Source: Gibbula magus
Taxonomy: Eukaryota; Mollusca; Gastropoda; Trochida; Trochidae
DNA length: 64,000 nt
Direction: 5' to 3'
NCBI GenBank assembly: GCA_936450465.1
Contig: OW388305.1
Location: 39,880,687-39,944,686 of the forward strand
A program made the position numbers and the translations under genes. Shown piece after piece: positions 33,336-44,621 of this stretch. The notes under the pieces are model-generated. The model was not told where the DNA came from. It saw nothing but the letters and a program-made list of their open reading frames with translations, and did not search any database. How positions within the stretch are numbered: the stretch's first letter is position 1; the number at the start of each line of letters is the position of its first letter.

Positions 33336-33945
33336 AGGACCACCCTCAAGTGCTCCACCCCTAGCCAATGTTCCTAATCAATGTTCCTGATACCTCCTTA
33401 CCAGAGAACACCTATACAGCTACTTCTGCTTTTTCTAAGAAGGCTGAGGTGTCCATTACAGCACCTAAATGATTTTCTAATAGGAACCAAGAGTGAACTA
33501 AGACCTACTGATATTTTCGGCTTGTCCTTTCCAGACTGGCGTATCAGAATGACTTCATATAAATCCTGACACAAGGTCAGAGTAAATCTTTTATTCATGT
33601 ACTTCAGTGTAACTCAAAAGGAACCACGCTGACCTATAGTTCATTGAAGCTTTTGTTCTTACTACTTCAGAAATTGCCCAAAAAACAAAACCCAAATAGG
33701 CAACAGATACCCATAACCTAAAGAAAGTTTGAACTATAAGAGCCAAATCTTTTTCCAGAGAGAACTGCGGTTATGCTTTTATATCCATTATCTTGGTGAA
33801 TTGTTTACATGTACAATTGCTCTTTGTGACTTCTGGATCAACAGATAGTAAATCTCAGAAACATCTGTCCATTAATGTTATCTAAACCATGATTAGACAC
33901 TGATCTGAAATTTTAATTTTAGCTTTTTAATTTCAGATTCAGAAA
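33336..33945. other. Non-coding stretch, no feature recognised
   Basis: Nothing supported. Confidence 0.4.
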
Positions 33946-34161
33946 CAACTTTTCTAGCAAGCCATAACTGGTGCCAGTCTCCAACAATGGTTAAATTAGG
34001 CCTTGCTGCATTTCCTCACTTTTCCATGCTAGCAAGTCAGAGCCCATTATGCATTTCAGGTGCAGTGCTCTGCTATCTGAGCAAGTAAAAGTGAAGGAAA
34101 TGCTGCAAGACTTAATTAAGCCGGTCCTGGAACCTGGAACAAGTTATGCCTGGGGAAGTTA
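33946..34161. mobile_element. MITE, second copy of the family at 10148
   Basis: The left end CAACTTTTCTAGCAAG and the internal GCCAGTCT, TTAGGCCTTGCTGCATTTCC match the 10148-10370 MITE. The right part (GGAAATGCTGCAAGACTTAA to GGGGAAGTTA) is its inverted counterpart. It is more diverged than the first copy and has no convincing target duplication. Confidence 0.7.
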
Positions 34162-35765
34162 AACCAGATAATGACAGCAGGACTTAATTTCTTAAAATTG
34201 TGATATCAACTGAATTTATCTTGAAATACTTTTGGTGAGTTTAGTTCTCTACGGAAACAGTAAGTATTCATTCAATAGATTCCTGAATTGAACTTACTGG
34301 CAAAGTCAACTCCTAAAAGTCTACTGATGATATTTCAGATAAAACTAATTTTTAAACAAATGGTATGCAAGTTGAGCTGTATGCATGACTGTGGAACTAA
34401 TCAAGTTCTGACGTACGGACGGCCTTGCATCTTCTACTTCTTACACCATCATTGTATCTACTTAGTCTGTTGAGACTCTGATAGACAACTAAAGTAACAT
34501 TTGACGAGACTTCATCATTCATACAAGTAGTTTCGTATACAACTGCGTAAACATCTTCAAGATACCAAAAACACAAGGACACAATCTGATAGTTAAAGCA
34601 CATGTATCTCTTGTGTTGGTAAACAGAACGAACGCATCTTTTGGAATTTGGATTCATCCCAAATTGCTTGCCTGCACAGAAATACACAAGATCATGTCTG
34701 CAAATGTGTCATTTTTTATTATCAACAGTAACAGGATTAAGAAATGAATTTAACCGGACATAAAGAATATTGGATAGCCAGTACCACAAACTGTTGGTGA
34801 ACAAAAATGTTGTGTGATGTCTTTGATAAATTCCATAGTTTCCCCAAATCAGAAGCTATGATGTGCAAAGCTAAAGTCTAGTTTCCAGAATACTTGCTAG
34901 TTACACATATGCTAAAAAATAGAACAAAGGTAGAAACTTCTTTTAGCCTCAACACTCATTATTCAGTCAATGTAAGGATCATTCTTCATAATTCAGAACT
35001 GCATATACGCAGCGTGACACATGTTAAAGCAAGGAAGTTCAGCACAGAATAATGCCTGGAATCTCGGAACTCAATCCTCTGATGCACACGTGATGCATCC
35101 ACTGCACCAGAACAAGGCATGTCACACCGCCTGCATCTCACTTCACACTTGGTGTTCCTGCATACATGTTGAAATGTTTCTAGCTTGAAGCCAATAACCC
35201 ACTTGATGTCTTGATGATTCAGTATACAGGTCATGTCCATTTTTTCAGAAATTGAAATGCCTTTCCAGTTCTTTCCACTTGTAATTCAATCTCTTGGCAA
35301 TTTCTAAAAACATTTAATATTTTGTTACCGAAATCGCAACTTGGCCAGTTCTCATGACATGAACTTGAATGAAAAGGTTCTTGACATTTAAACACAAAGT
35401 GGTTTCTTTCAAAGATCAAATGATTTCCTTGGGAAGGATATTCTATCAGAACTCAGACCGACATGCTCTTTGAGAATGTAACACAGGAGACGGTCATACT
35501 TGTTAGCAGGTAGCATCCTTCTAGTCTCCAAACCTTGCAAGCGCCAAGGGTGTCCATGGGAGCTCCTGACAAGTGCACCAAACACTTAGACTACGGGTGC
35601 CCTTAGCCAATAAGGATGGTTGAGCTACAATCATCTTAGACTGATAGATCTCTATGCAAGTCGGTCAAGGTACTTTATTGTATTGAGATGAATAAGAGAT
35701 AAAACACGATAGATATTGCAAGTCTGGAATATCATCAAGCTTCAGATCTGACCTAATGGACCCTT
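34162..35765. other. Non-coding stretch, no feature recognised
   Basis: Several 60-96 codon frames on both strands have no recognised domain. No array or inverted repeat was noticed. Confidence 0.45.
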
Positions 35766-35769
35766 TAAA

Positions 35770-35958
35770 TGGTTCTACCAGACCTATATAAGCTTCAGGT
35801 CTCTACTAAAGGAGACTTGATCAGATCTAGCAGACCCATAAGCTTCAGGTCTCTACTAAAGTAACCTTTGACTGGGTCTAGCAGACCCAAAAGCTTCAGG
35901 TCTCTACTAAAGTACCCTTTGACTGGGTATAGCAGACCCATAAGCTTCAGGTTCTACG
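35770..35958. repeat. 50-bp HindIII satellite, left diverged block
   Basis: About four units of the satellite that dominates 36660-38300 (CAGACCCATAAGCTTCAGGT, CTACTAAAG, TTTGACTGGGT). These use the variant CAGGTCTCTACTAAAG and are more diverged. The insertion at 35959-36658 separates them from the main array. Confidence 0.85.
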
Positions 35959-35963
35959 TAATG

Positions 35964-36100
35964 GATCAAAACCGTGTCAGAGGCTTTGTTTGTGGAGTAT
36001 GCCCGCGGGGGAGGGAAAGGGGAAGGGCCGATAGGCCCGCCCCCCTTTCCCGACCCCAAGGGCATACTCCACAAACAAAGCCGAGGACGAGGTTTTGATC
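35964..36100. mobile_element. 137-bp near-perfect hairpin (foldback element)
   Basis: GATCAAAACCGTGTCAGAGG on the left pairs with GATCAAAACCTCGTCCTCGG read inward from the right. The pairing continues through CTTTGTTTGTGGAGTATGCCC with no mismatch, then through a GGGAAAGGGG / CCCCTTTCCC core to a short GC-rich loop near 36028. Essentially the whole 137 bp folds on itself. The protein frames over it are mirror artefacts. Confidence 0.85.
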
Positions 36101-36297
36101 TTACTTATGAACCGACAGAAATTATGATTTAGATATAATTTCAATATTTTGTCTTCACGTGGCTTCTTTGGCATATACTGACGCGAATCGCTAAATACGC
36201 GGGAAGCATATCCGCACGAAACGCACGTGCTGCATGCGCTATCTGCCTCGTGGAGTTCACATGATTGTCACTGTGGAAAATACATCATTGTTCTGTC

Positions 36298-36372
36298 GGC
36301 CTGTATAGCCGAGTTGTCAAAGGCGCCAGTTTAGTAACCGGGTGGTGCAGGGTTCGAAACCAGGTATTCAAA
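36298..36372 (+). pseudogene. tRNA-Leu-like relic, possible SINE head
   Basis: GGCCTGTATAGCCGAGTTGT, AAAGGCGCCAG, then a loop TTTAGTA that would place a TAG anticodon (Leu), then B box GGTTCGAAACC. The T stem and acceptor stem do not pair well, there is no long variable arm and position 37 is not a purine. It is a decayed tRNA-Leu copy or the head of a tRNA-Leu-derived SINE. Confidence 0.55.
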
Positions 36373-36507
36373 GCTTATGTTTGTGATTTGTGATTTGTCA
36401 AAAATGTGATATTTTGTGATGGTATTTATTCGAAGAAGGACTTTGAATCAAAGTATTTCAAAACGTGTATAATTCCCAATCAAAATAAATTTCCGATAGA
36501 TTCTAGA

Positions 36508-36590
36508 GTAAGCCCCGGGCATTCCTATAGAATGCCCCGGGCATTCCTAGAGAATGCCCCGGGCATTCTTGGAGAACGCCCGGCAAACTG
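36508..36590. repeat. 22-bp palindromic GC repeat, three copies
   Basis: GCCCCGGGCATTCCTATAGA and AT form a unit repeated three times. Each copy is nearly self-complementary (GGGCATTC...GAATGCCC), so the segment can form alternative hairpins. Confidence 0.85.
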
Positions 36591-36636
36591 ACAATAGAGG
36601 TTTATCCGGTAAAAGAAGAACCTAATAAAACAATAG

Positions 36637-36648
36637 AGTGACGTCACT
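36637..36648. promoter_or_regulatory. CRE-like palindrome
   Basis: AGTGACGTCACT is a perfect 12-bp palindrome containing TGACGTCA, the consensus for CREB/ATF binding. With no gene nearby it may be coincidental. Confidence 0.25.
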
Positions 36649-36659
36649 AGAGGTTTATA

Positions 36660-38300
36660 ATAAAGGAGATTGACTGGGTCGTGCAGACCCAAAAGCTTCA
36701 TGTCTCTACTAAAGGAGATTTGACTTGGTCTAGCAGACCCATAAGCTTTAGGTTCTACTAAAAGAGATTTGACCAGGTCTAGCAGACCCAAAAGCTTCAA
36801 GTTTTACTAAAGGAGACTTTGACTTGGTCTAGCAGACCCAAAAGCTTCAAGTTTTACTAAAGGAGACTTTGACTTGGTCTAGCAGACCCAAAAGCTTCAA
36901 GTTTTACTAAAGGAGACTTTGACTTGGTCTAGCAGACCCAAAAGCTTTAGGTTCTACTAAAAGAGATTTGACCAGGTCTAGCAGACCCAAAAGCTTCAAG
37001 TTTTACTAAAGGAGACTTTGACTTGGTCTAGCAGCCCCAAAAGCTTCAAGTTTTACTAAAGGAGACTTTGACTTGGTCTAGCAGACCCAAAAGCTTCAAG
37101 TTTTACTAAAGGAGACTTTGACTTGGTCTAGCAGACCCAAAAGCTTCAAGTTTTACTAAAGGAGACTTTGACTTGGTCTAGCAGACCCAAAAGCTTCAAG
37201 TTTTACTAAAGGAGACTTTGACTTGGTCTAGCAGACCCAAAAGCTTCAAGTTTTACTAAAGGAGACTTTGACTTGGTCTAGCAGACCCAAAAGCTTTAGG
37301 TTCTACTAAAAGAGATTTGACCAGGTCTAGCAGACCCAAAAGCTTCAAGTTTTACTAAAGGAGACTTTGACTTGGTCTAGCAGACCCAAAAGCTTCAAGT
37401 TTTACTAAAGGAGACTTTGACTTGGTCTAGCAGACCCAAAAGCTTCAAGTTTTACTAAAGGAGACTTTGACTTGGTCTAGCAGACCCAAAAGCTTCAAGT
37501 TTTACTAAAGGAGACTTTGACTTGGTCTAGCAGACCCAAAAGCTTCAAGTTTTACTAAAGGAGACTTTGACTTGGTCTAGCAGACCCAAAAGCTTCAAGT
37601 TTTACTAAAGGAGACTTTGACTTGGTCTAGCAGACCCAAAAGCTTCAAGTTTTACTAAAGGAGACTTTGACTTGGTCTAGCAGACCCAAAAGCTTCAAGT
37701 TTTACTAAAGGAGACTTTGACTTGGTCTAGCAGACCCAAAAGCTTCAAGTTTTACTAAAGGAGACTTTGACTTGGTCTAGCAGAACCATAATCTTCAGGT
37801 TCTACTAAAAGAGATTTGACTTGGTCTAGCAGACCCATAAGCTTTAGGTTCTACTAAAAGAGATTTGACTTGGTCTAGCAGACCCATAAGCTTCAAGTTT
37901 TACTAAAGGAGACTTTGACTTGGTCTAGCAGACCCAAAAGCTTCAAGTTTTACTAAAGGAGACTTTGACTTGGTCTAGCAGACCAATAAGCTTCATGTCT
38001 CTACTAAAGGAAACTTGATTGAGTCTAGCAGACTATAAGCTTCAGGTTCTACTAAAAGAGATTTGACTTGGTCTAGCAGACCCATAAGCTTTAGGTTCTA
38101 CTAAAAGAGATTTGACTTGGTCTAGCAGACCCATAAGCTTCAAGTTTTACTAAAGGAGACTTTGACTTGGTCTAGCAGACCCAAAAGCTTCAAGTTTTAC
38201 TAAAGGAGACTTTGACTTGGTCTAGCAGACCAATAAGCTTCATGTCTCTACTAAAGGAAACTTGATTGAGTCTAGCAGACTATAAGCTTCAGGTCTCCAA
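36660..38300. repeat. 50-bp HindIII satellite array, about 33 units
   Basis: The unit is AAAGCTTCAAGTTTTACTAA, AGGAGACTTTGACTTGG, TCTAGCAGACCCA; for example copies start at 36791, 36841 and 36891. Nearly every copy has AAGCTT. The central part (about 36790-37780) is almost homogeneous, and variants (TTTAGGTTCTACTAAAAGAG, CATGTCTCTACTAAAGGAAA) are interspersed. A 247-bp block is duplicated: 37981 onward matches 38228 onward. The pattern points to recent unequal exchange. Confidence 0.95.
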
Positions 38301-39549
38301 CAAATGCGCCTTAAGCAAGTCTGAAGCCACCTCTGTTTGGTCTTTAAACAGGAAGATGTCTGGGTGAAATTCCTCATCAGCACATTGTACTCTGTGGTTT
38401 TTTACATCTCCAACTTGGATGTTGGAACAGTTGCTTGAATACCCCGACCTCCAACATGAGGAGATGATGTGGACCAGATGTGATGCAGGTTCTTTCTCAC
38501 TCCTGCTGATTCATCATTTGAATATCATTTGCATATCATTTGCATATCATTTGCATCTCAATTACATTAATTCTATATAAATCTTAACCCGCTACCTGCT
38601 GGGACAAGAAAAATCTGGCAAATGTCAAATCTTGACCCATGGACCTGTATAGCATTATTACCTTGTTAACCTGGTAATATTCCTGCAAATTGGCCTTTCT
38701 AAATGGTTTGACTCGGCTAAAGTCTTGAAATGTTAGTCAAGGAATATATTAATTCAGAAAATACAGTCGAAGAGTTGATGTGTTCACATGCCAAACACAT
38801 GTTTTCAAAAACAGTAGACTGTTAATGAATTTTGCAGTCCAACCCATATGTAACTTTCTCATTTCAACACTAATGTACAGATTAAGCATCAAAAAACATT
38901 CCCCACTTCCCTAACAAATTACTTTTCATTTCAATTTTGGTATTTTCATCATAGTAAAAGAGTAAACACGAATTGAGGAATTTGTTCAAAACATGATATA
39001 AATATCCTTCATCTGAAGTTGGTACCAATTTCAATTCAATTACATGATATAATGATCATAGAATATAGTTTTGATGTAATTTAAATGTCAAAACCAACAT
39101 CTAAAACATTAATTTATTATAGTAGACAACTGGATATTTACACTGCCTTTCAGATATGATTCTCAATAATATGGTTTTGCCATTCATAAATTCTTTGGAT
39201 TTTTTAAGTAGCATTCAGCTGTGAGACATTTTTCAAACTTTTCAAAAGAAAACTTGAAGAATGACTCTATAGACACAATATTCATTTCGAACTGTTGATC
39301 TTTCAATATGGCAGTGATGAATTTGTTGAAATAAAAAACAAACGGTGCAATTTTTGTGAAACACATATGGGTGGAGCTAATAGCGTGGGATGTTTTTAAC
39401 GCAATAATGGGCAAATAAGGAGCTGGAAAATATTTTCTCCTATAATTCATCTGTTCTGCACTGAAAAATGTGTGCCACAGTTCATAGAATAAAGACATTT
39501 TAAAAAAGAACACATGCACAGCTAAAAGTTTTAAATGGGTTTCACTACA
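38301..39549. other. Non-coding stretch with a small ATCATTTGCAT repeat
   Basis: An 11-bp ATCATTTGCAT unit repeats about four times at 38515-38560. Nothing else is supported. Confidence 0.5.
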
Positions 39550-39551
39550 TA

Positions 39552-40086
39552 AACTGAAGCACAAAAGAAACGTCACCCCTCAATTGTTTTTATCATATGT
39601 ATAATTTTTAAAGTCAAATTTCTCGAGTTTTAGACGTCGTACTTCAAAACTGAATAGTTTTGCAAATAAGTCCAAAATATTAAATCAGTCAAAGAATTGT
39701 TATACGTGTTTTTTTTAAAAATAATTAAAAATCAAAATTTTGAAATTTAAAATTCCCCAAAATTAATTTTGATAAAACACAACTGTTAATCGACATATAA
39801 CACATACTCTGTGTGAAAATCAATAAATATACCTCGTCCTGCACTCATTTACAACATTTTAAACATGGTAGGGGTCATGTTGGTGTAAATTTCATTTCTT
39901 ACCCCTGTCTAGTTTAAAAAATTATATTGTAATAATAAAAAATAAAAACAGTCACCAATTAAGTCATTAAAACTACTGCCAAAAGGTTTTATTGCATCGT
40001 GCCATAATCAAATGCATCGCATGTCTTTAAAATATTGAATTAATCGAAACCAAATTGAGGTGTGACGTTTCTTTTGTGCTTCAGTT
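39552..40086. mobile_element. TA-flanked MITE of 535 bp (Tc1/mariner-like)
   Basis: TA at 39550-39551 and 40087-40088 flanks inverted ends of about 35 bp: AACTGAAGCACAAAAGAAAC on both sides, continuing GTCAC-CCTCAATT with one mismatch. The TA duplication fits Tc1/mariner. It carries no transposase, and the two short frames that both begin MTFLLCFSL are the two mirrored ends. A related element with CACAAAAGAAACGTC in its ends lies at 57107-57546. Confidence 0.8.
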
Positions 40087-40274
40087 TACATATTTCCAAA
40101 ACCTCACAACAATTACATATTATTCCTGATATGAACGCAGTTGTGAGGTCAATGCCCAAATTTCATAATTTGAATTATCAAATTCTTTACATACGTTTCT
40201 ATTTCACAGCAATCAACAATACTTCAATTTCAAAGGAAGAAATATTAAATTTACTTTATCTCGAGTAAAAATTT

Positions 40275-40610
40275 TAATTGAATTTCACTACATCTCAAAG
40301 AATCCTTTTCTTTTAACAATATGTCAATTGCAATTCGTCTTAAATTCAGGAAGGAAATCTTCAAACTGATTTCTCTAAGTAACTAAAATAAATATTTTTT
40401 AATTGAAATCCATTAAATCTCAAAGAATCTCTTTTGTTAACAATTAATAAATTGCAATTCGTCTTAAAGTCAGGAAAGAAATCTTTATAATATATCCAAG
40501 TAAGAAAAGTAAACATTTTCAATTGAAATCCACTAAATCTTAAAGAATCCTTTTCTTTTCACAGAACTAATTAATTTCCACTCAGGAAGGATCTTTCAAA
40601 CCACTGCCCG
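40275..40610. repeat. Degenerate tandem repeat of about 120 bp, three copies
   Basis: Blocks TCTCAAAGAATCCTTTTCTT, TTGCAATTCGTCTTAAA, TCAGGAAGGAAATCTT and TTTTAATTGAAATCCA-TAAA recur in order three times. Confidence 0.8.
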
Positions 40611-41837
40611 CCTCCAACTTTTCCGTTCATGTAAAAAGCCACCTTCCTGACAAGAGAGTTGAAAAGGATAGTGAACTCTATTAACTTGTCTATGTATTAC
40701 AAAGCTACCTTCATGGTTAAAGAGTTCCACAGGCTGTGTAACTCTAAACTGATGGTGCAACTAGGCCAAGGATCAAAGCATAGGCTTTTCTCTGTTGAAT
40801 CTTGGAAGAAACTGATGACGTCTTCAGACCGTCTGAAATGTTCCAGACTGTACAACGATCAACAATGCCTGAATGATGTAGCCCTTTTAATGTTGGGTTA
40901 TGTTAGGTCTCTATATTTTTTCAAAGCTTTGTTCTTTCAATTCAAAGATTTGTCACAAGGGGATAATCTTGTATTTCAATCTTTATCTGCGGATGTTAAC
41001 AGTGACAGAATTGTCAAATAAACATAGAGTCTTATTCAGTGTTTCACATCAAGGCCTTATAGCTTTGTCAATTTTGTAAAAAAATTGGAACAAAATGAGA
41101 AGCACTAAAATGTACATTCCTTGTAAGAGTCTTGTTAAAACTTGCTGTGAATTTTAATAAATTTATTTTTTTAAATTTCAATAAAATTAGAAACTTTCAT
41201 TCACAAACCACCAAATACAATGTTAACAGTTAAATAGAAATTAATTGTTCTTTAGACAAAACTGAACAATGTCTATATATCCAACTGTAACTGCAATCTT
41301 TGCTTTTTCAATAAAATACTCTTTAAATGATAGATGACAAAATAACAAAAGAATAAGGACCAAATGTCATACTTGAATTAAACTTAAAACCTGTCAACAT
41401 AGTGTAAATAAAACATGTTTTCATTACAGCCTAAGTATTAAACATGCCTAAACTTTTCACTTCTTTTAGCCCATTTAAAACTTTCATTAATAAAATCCAA
41501 GGTTACATCAATAATTTGATAAACTTACCGGTATCCAAATATCACAAATAATTCTTAATAATTGACTACTTCCCCCAATATGTTGTTATTCTGCCAAGTT
41601 TACCGATGCCATTTCCTTCAGGCACTATCAAAGACAGGAAGGATATATCTTGGTGCATTGCACCATTGGCGCTGCTTATATTTGGACGGCCTGACACCCA
41701 ATCCCAGGACATATGTCTTAGAACAATAATCTGATGACTTATGTGTTTTTCAAAGCCATATGTAACACCAGACTGATTATTTGACTAGCATTGATATGAG
41801 AAAGTCCTTGGATAACCACTGACTATCTGTGGTTGTT
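40611..41837. other. Non-coding stretch with an unassigned 120-codon frame
   Basis: The frame at 40659-41021 (+) encodes 120 residues with no recognised motif, no supporting upstream signals and AT-rich codon use like the surroundings. It is probably random but is one of the longest non-repetitive frames in the window. Confidence 0.4.
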
Positions 41838-42105
41838 GTACGTCTAACTGCCTCAATTGTATGTCTAACTGCCTCAATTGTACATCTAAAACTGCCTCAA
41901 TTGTACGTCTAACTGCCTCAATTGTATGCTAACTGCCTCAATTGTACGTCTAACTGCCTCAATTGTACGTCTAATTGCCTCAATTGTACGTCTAACTGCC
42001 TCAATTGTACGTCTAACTGCCTCAATTGTACGTCTAAAACTGCCTCAATTGTAAGTCTAAAACTGCCTCAAGTGTACGCCTAAAACTCTCTCAATTGAAT
42101 GAATC
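41838..42105. repeat. 21-24 bp minisatellite, about 13 copies
   Basis: The unit CTGCCTCAATTGTACGTCTA (A) repeats from 41838, with variants that insert AA after CTA. The last two copies are diverged. Confidence 0.92.
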
Positions 42106-42983
42106 TTTCAACATCAGAACATTGTGGCACTGTTGCTTAGCAACGGCAGTGATGTTGCGTTCAATGTAGGCATGACATCCTAACATTGTAAACAGGACGT
42201 CATCCCCTCTGTGATTTTTTTCACTGTGAGAACGTGTGATCAAACTGCAGTGGTGAGAAATTGTTTCTCAAACTGCGAAAACTCACCGCATTAATAGCAT
42301 TTTAATTAGAGAAGTAATCAGAACTTATTGATGAATCTGTTGAGATAGGAGGACATCTCATTCTCTTTCTTCAATTTAATGAAAATCATGAAAATGAAAT
42401 TATCTTATTGCTAACTGCTAACTTTTGATGTCATTACACCATTTTATCTGAGGAAAGTGTATCAGTTGTATAACTATTCTGCAATACACAGTAGTGAATA
42501 ATCAACAAATATCATTTATGATTATTCACAGAATGTGTAGCAAGTCTTATCAGATCATGCAATGATGACAGTTCACATTTACATGATATATATTTGTTGA
42601 GAATGTGTTAAAGTTTAACATTCAATGATGACAAAATGAATATAACTTTTCATTTTCTCCACGCAGAATACAAAATGAAAATTTGTCAACATACATTCAT
42701 CAGAGTTGGCATCAATTTGCCACAGGTGGAAAAAAACATGGTTTTTCCCGGAAAGAACCGGCAAGCAAACAGGGGTATCGGCAAAAATTCATATATATAT
42801 ATATATATATATCATAGATGTCAAGGTGCAAACCATCCCAGTTTCTCAAGGGTGAGAATAATGTTCAAGGACTAAGGCAAGTCTAGACACTTCAAACTCT
42901 GAGAATGCTGTGTGTAGAATTCCTCAGACCTTGCTCATAGTAGAAACACCCTTCTCTCTAACAATAGCAAAGTTATATCATAC
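42106..42983. other. Non-coding stretch with AT microsatellite
   Basis: An (AT) run of about 24 bp lies at 42790-42813. No gene is supported. Confidence 0.5.
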
Positions 42984-43240
42984 AGGCTGATACAGTGCCT
43001 TACAGGAAGAGAACTAGACTTACATTTAGCACAAGAAAATGAATTTTTAAAATTAGCCCAACAGATTTTATTTAGATGGTTGATGGATTCTTCCAGCATG
43101 ATTTTGACCATCCTGGGGTGGGAATCGGGGAACCAACCCCCTCCCTTTAAACTGCTACAGTGCCTTACAGGAAGAGAACTAAACTTAGATTTAGTCCAAG
43201 AAAAGGAATTCCCATTCCCTTTTGAAAAAGTTTGCTTCAA
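42984..43240. repeat. Direct duplication about 170 bp apart
   Basis: ACAGTGCCTTACAGGAAGAG, AACTA-ACTTA, ATTTAG-CAAGAAAA-GAATT occurs near 42987 and 43157. The minus-strand frame across it (42935-43285) is therefore partly repetitive. Confidence 0.75.
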
Positions 43241-43598
43241 ATCGGATGGACCCCTGGGTGAACCCCCGCCTCCCCTTTTCAACATGTGAAACCCCCACTT
43301 TAAAAATTAATGGATAGGCCTATGATGGTAATAACTTCCTCGGTATGATCTACCAATTTCAGGAGTAATTACGGAAATACCACAAGATACCAGCACCGTG
43401 CCAAACCTTACATACACAGGAACATTGCTGATATACAGCTAATTGACTGCCGAGCTTATTATTGTATAAGCCCACTTTGGAGGAAAGTGTTACCCATTAG
43501 ACTCATCTTCACTTCAGTTACTCACCAACCCCCCAATCCACCCCCCCCCCTCCCCCACCCCTTGCCATCTGTAGATACTAAACAGCTTATCACATCTT
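43241..43598. other. Non-coding stretch with poly-C tracts
   Basis: A C-rich tract lies at about 43530-43561. Nothing else is supported. Confidence 0.4.
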
Positions 43599-43599
43599 C

Positions 43600-44375
43600 T
43601 ATCCAGGAACTCTCTGCCAACATGCATTCCTTATCTCTACATCGGTCATAGTGAATGGAAAATGCTAACTCTCGTTCATGTCAAGGGCACCTGTTTGTGT
43701 CATATAACTCAAGTTATATACATCCTTATGCTTGGTGGTACAAATAAACTTTTATATATATGGTAAAAATCACTGAAAAAGTTCATCTATTTGAAAATGC
43801 AAGTCAAATATTCTTATCTGTACAAAACCTAAGTTTTCTCATAAAGAGACATTCATATGTTGATTCATGGAAAGTGTAATATAACTCGAGTTATAATATA
43901 TCTGTATTCTTCTGCTATATAAGTAAACTCTTCAACTTCGAAATGTATTGCCACAATCACTGAAAAAGTTAATATATTTGAAAATGCAAGTCTAATATTT
44001 ATATTTGAACAAAACCAAATCTTTCTAAAAAAAGAGGCAATTACATTTTGATTCATATGGCAAAGTTTAATATAACTAGAGTTGTGATACATCTTCATTT
44101 TCCTGCTTCTTGAACAAAACTCATTGACTTCAAAACTTAAATTATTTTCATCATCAATGAAAATGTTCATCTATTTGAAAATGCAAGTTTAATATTCTTA
44201 TCTGATCAAAACCTAATCTTGCTCAAAAAGAGGCTTCATATTTTTGTTCATGGCAAAGTTAAGCTGACACAGACGTTGACTCTTAATCTCTGATTCAAAA
44301 ACTCCCTGCCAATATGCAGTCCTTATCTCTCTCTACTTTGGTCACAGTGAATGAACCTCACAAACTAGCAGACAG
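43600..44375. repeat. Degenerate tandem repeat of about 185 bp between direct repeats
   Basis: Three units begin TATAACTCAAGTTATA, TATAACTCGAGTTATA and TATAACTAGAGTTGTG (about 43702, 43881, 44072). Each contains ATCACTGAAAAAGTTCATCT and TTTGAAAATGCAAGT. The array is bordered by a direct repeat of about 65 bp: CTCTCTGCCAACATGCATTC near 43611 against CTCCCTGCCAATATGCAGTC near 44304, both continuing CTTATCTCT and GGTCA-AGTGAATG. Confidence 0.75.
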
Positions 44376-44413
44376 CCATCAAGGGCAAAAGCGCCAGAAC
44401 CTAAATATATATA

Positions 44414-44621
44414 AGTATACTATACCTACCTATCTATATAACATATAAAGATGGTATGACACTGTAGATCTTGCCATAAAGATGGTTTAACTGGTTTTCT
44501 GGCTCAAATACGCTTTGTAAAATTTGTAGACTGATCCAAGTTTCCATTTCCAGTCCTATGCAGGATCCACAGTGTCATACCTTCTTTAAATGTTATATAG
44601 ATAGGTAGGTTTAATATACAA
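44414..44621. mobile_element. Foldback MITE of about 208 bp
   Basis: Arms of about 55-60 bp: ACCTACCTATCTATATAACA on the left matches the inverted right end exactly, then T-AAAGA-GGTATGACACTGT-GATC with few mismatches. There is no coding content. The ends lie in TA-rich sequence, so the target duplication could not be fixed. Confidence 0.75.

Noticed and set aside
36639..36646. CRE (TGACGTCA) as evidence of a regulated promoter
   Set aside because: There is no gene or transcription start evidence nearby. An 8-bp motif is expected by chance at this scale, so it is listed only at low confidence.
35770..38300. CRISPR array
   Set aside because: The 50-bp units are contiguous with no spacers between repeats, and the surrounding DNA is clearly eukaryotic.
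39184..40268. Two frames both starting MTFLLCFSL, suggesting a small gene family
   Set aside because: They are the two inverted ends of the MITE at 39552-40086 read in opposite directions.
40659..41021. 120-aa plus-strand frame as a gene or exon
   Set aside because: No recognisable motif, base composition like the flanks, and no splice or promoter evidence. Left as an unassigned frame.
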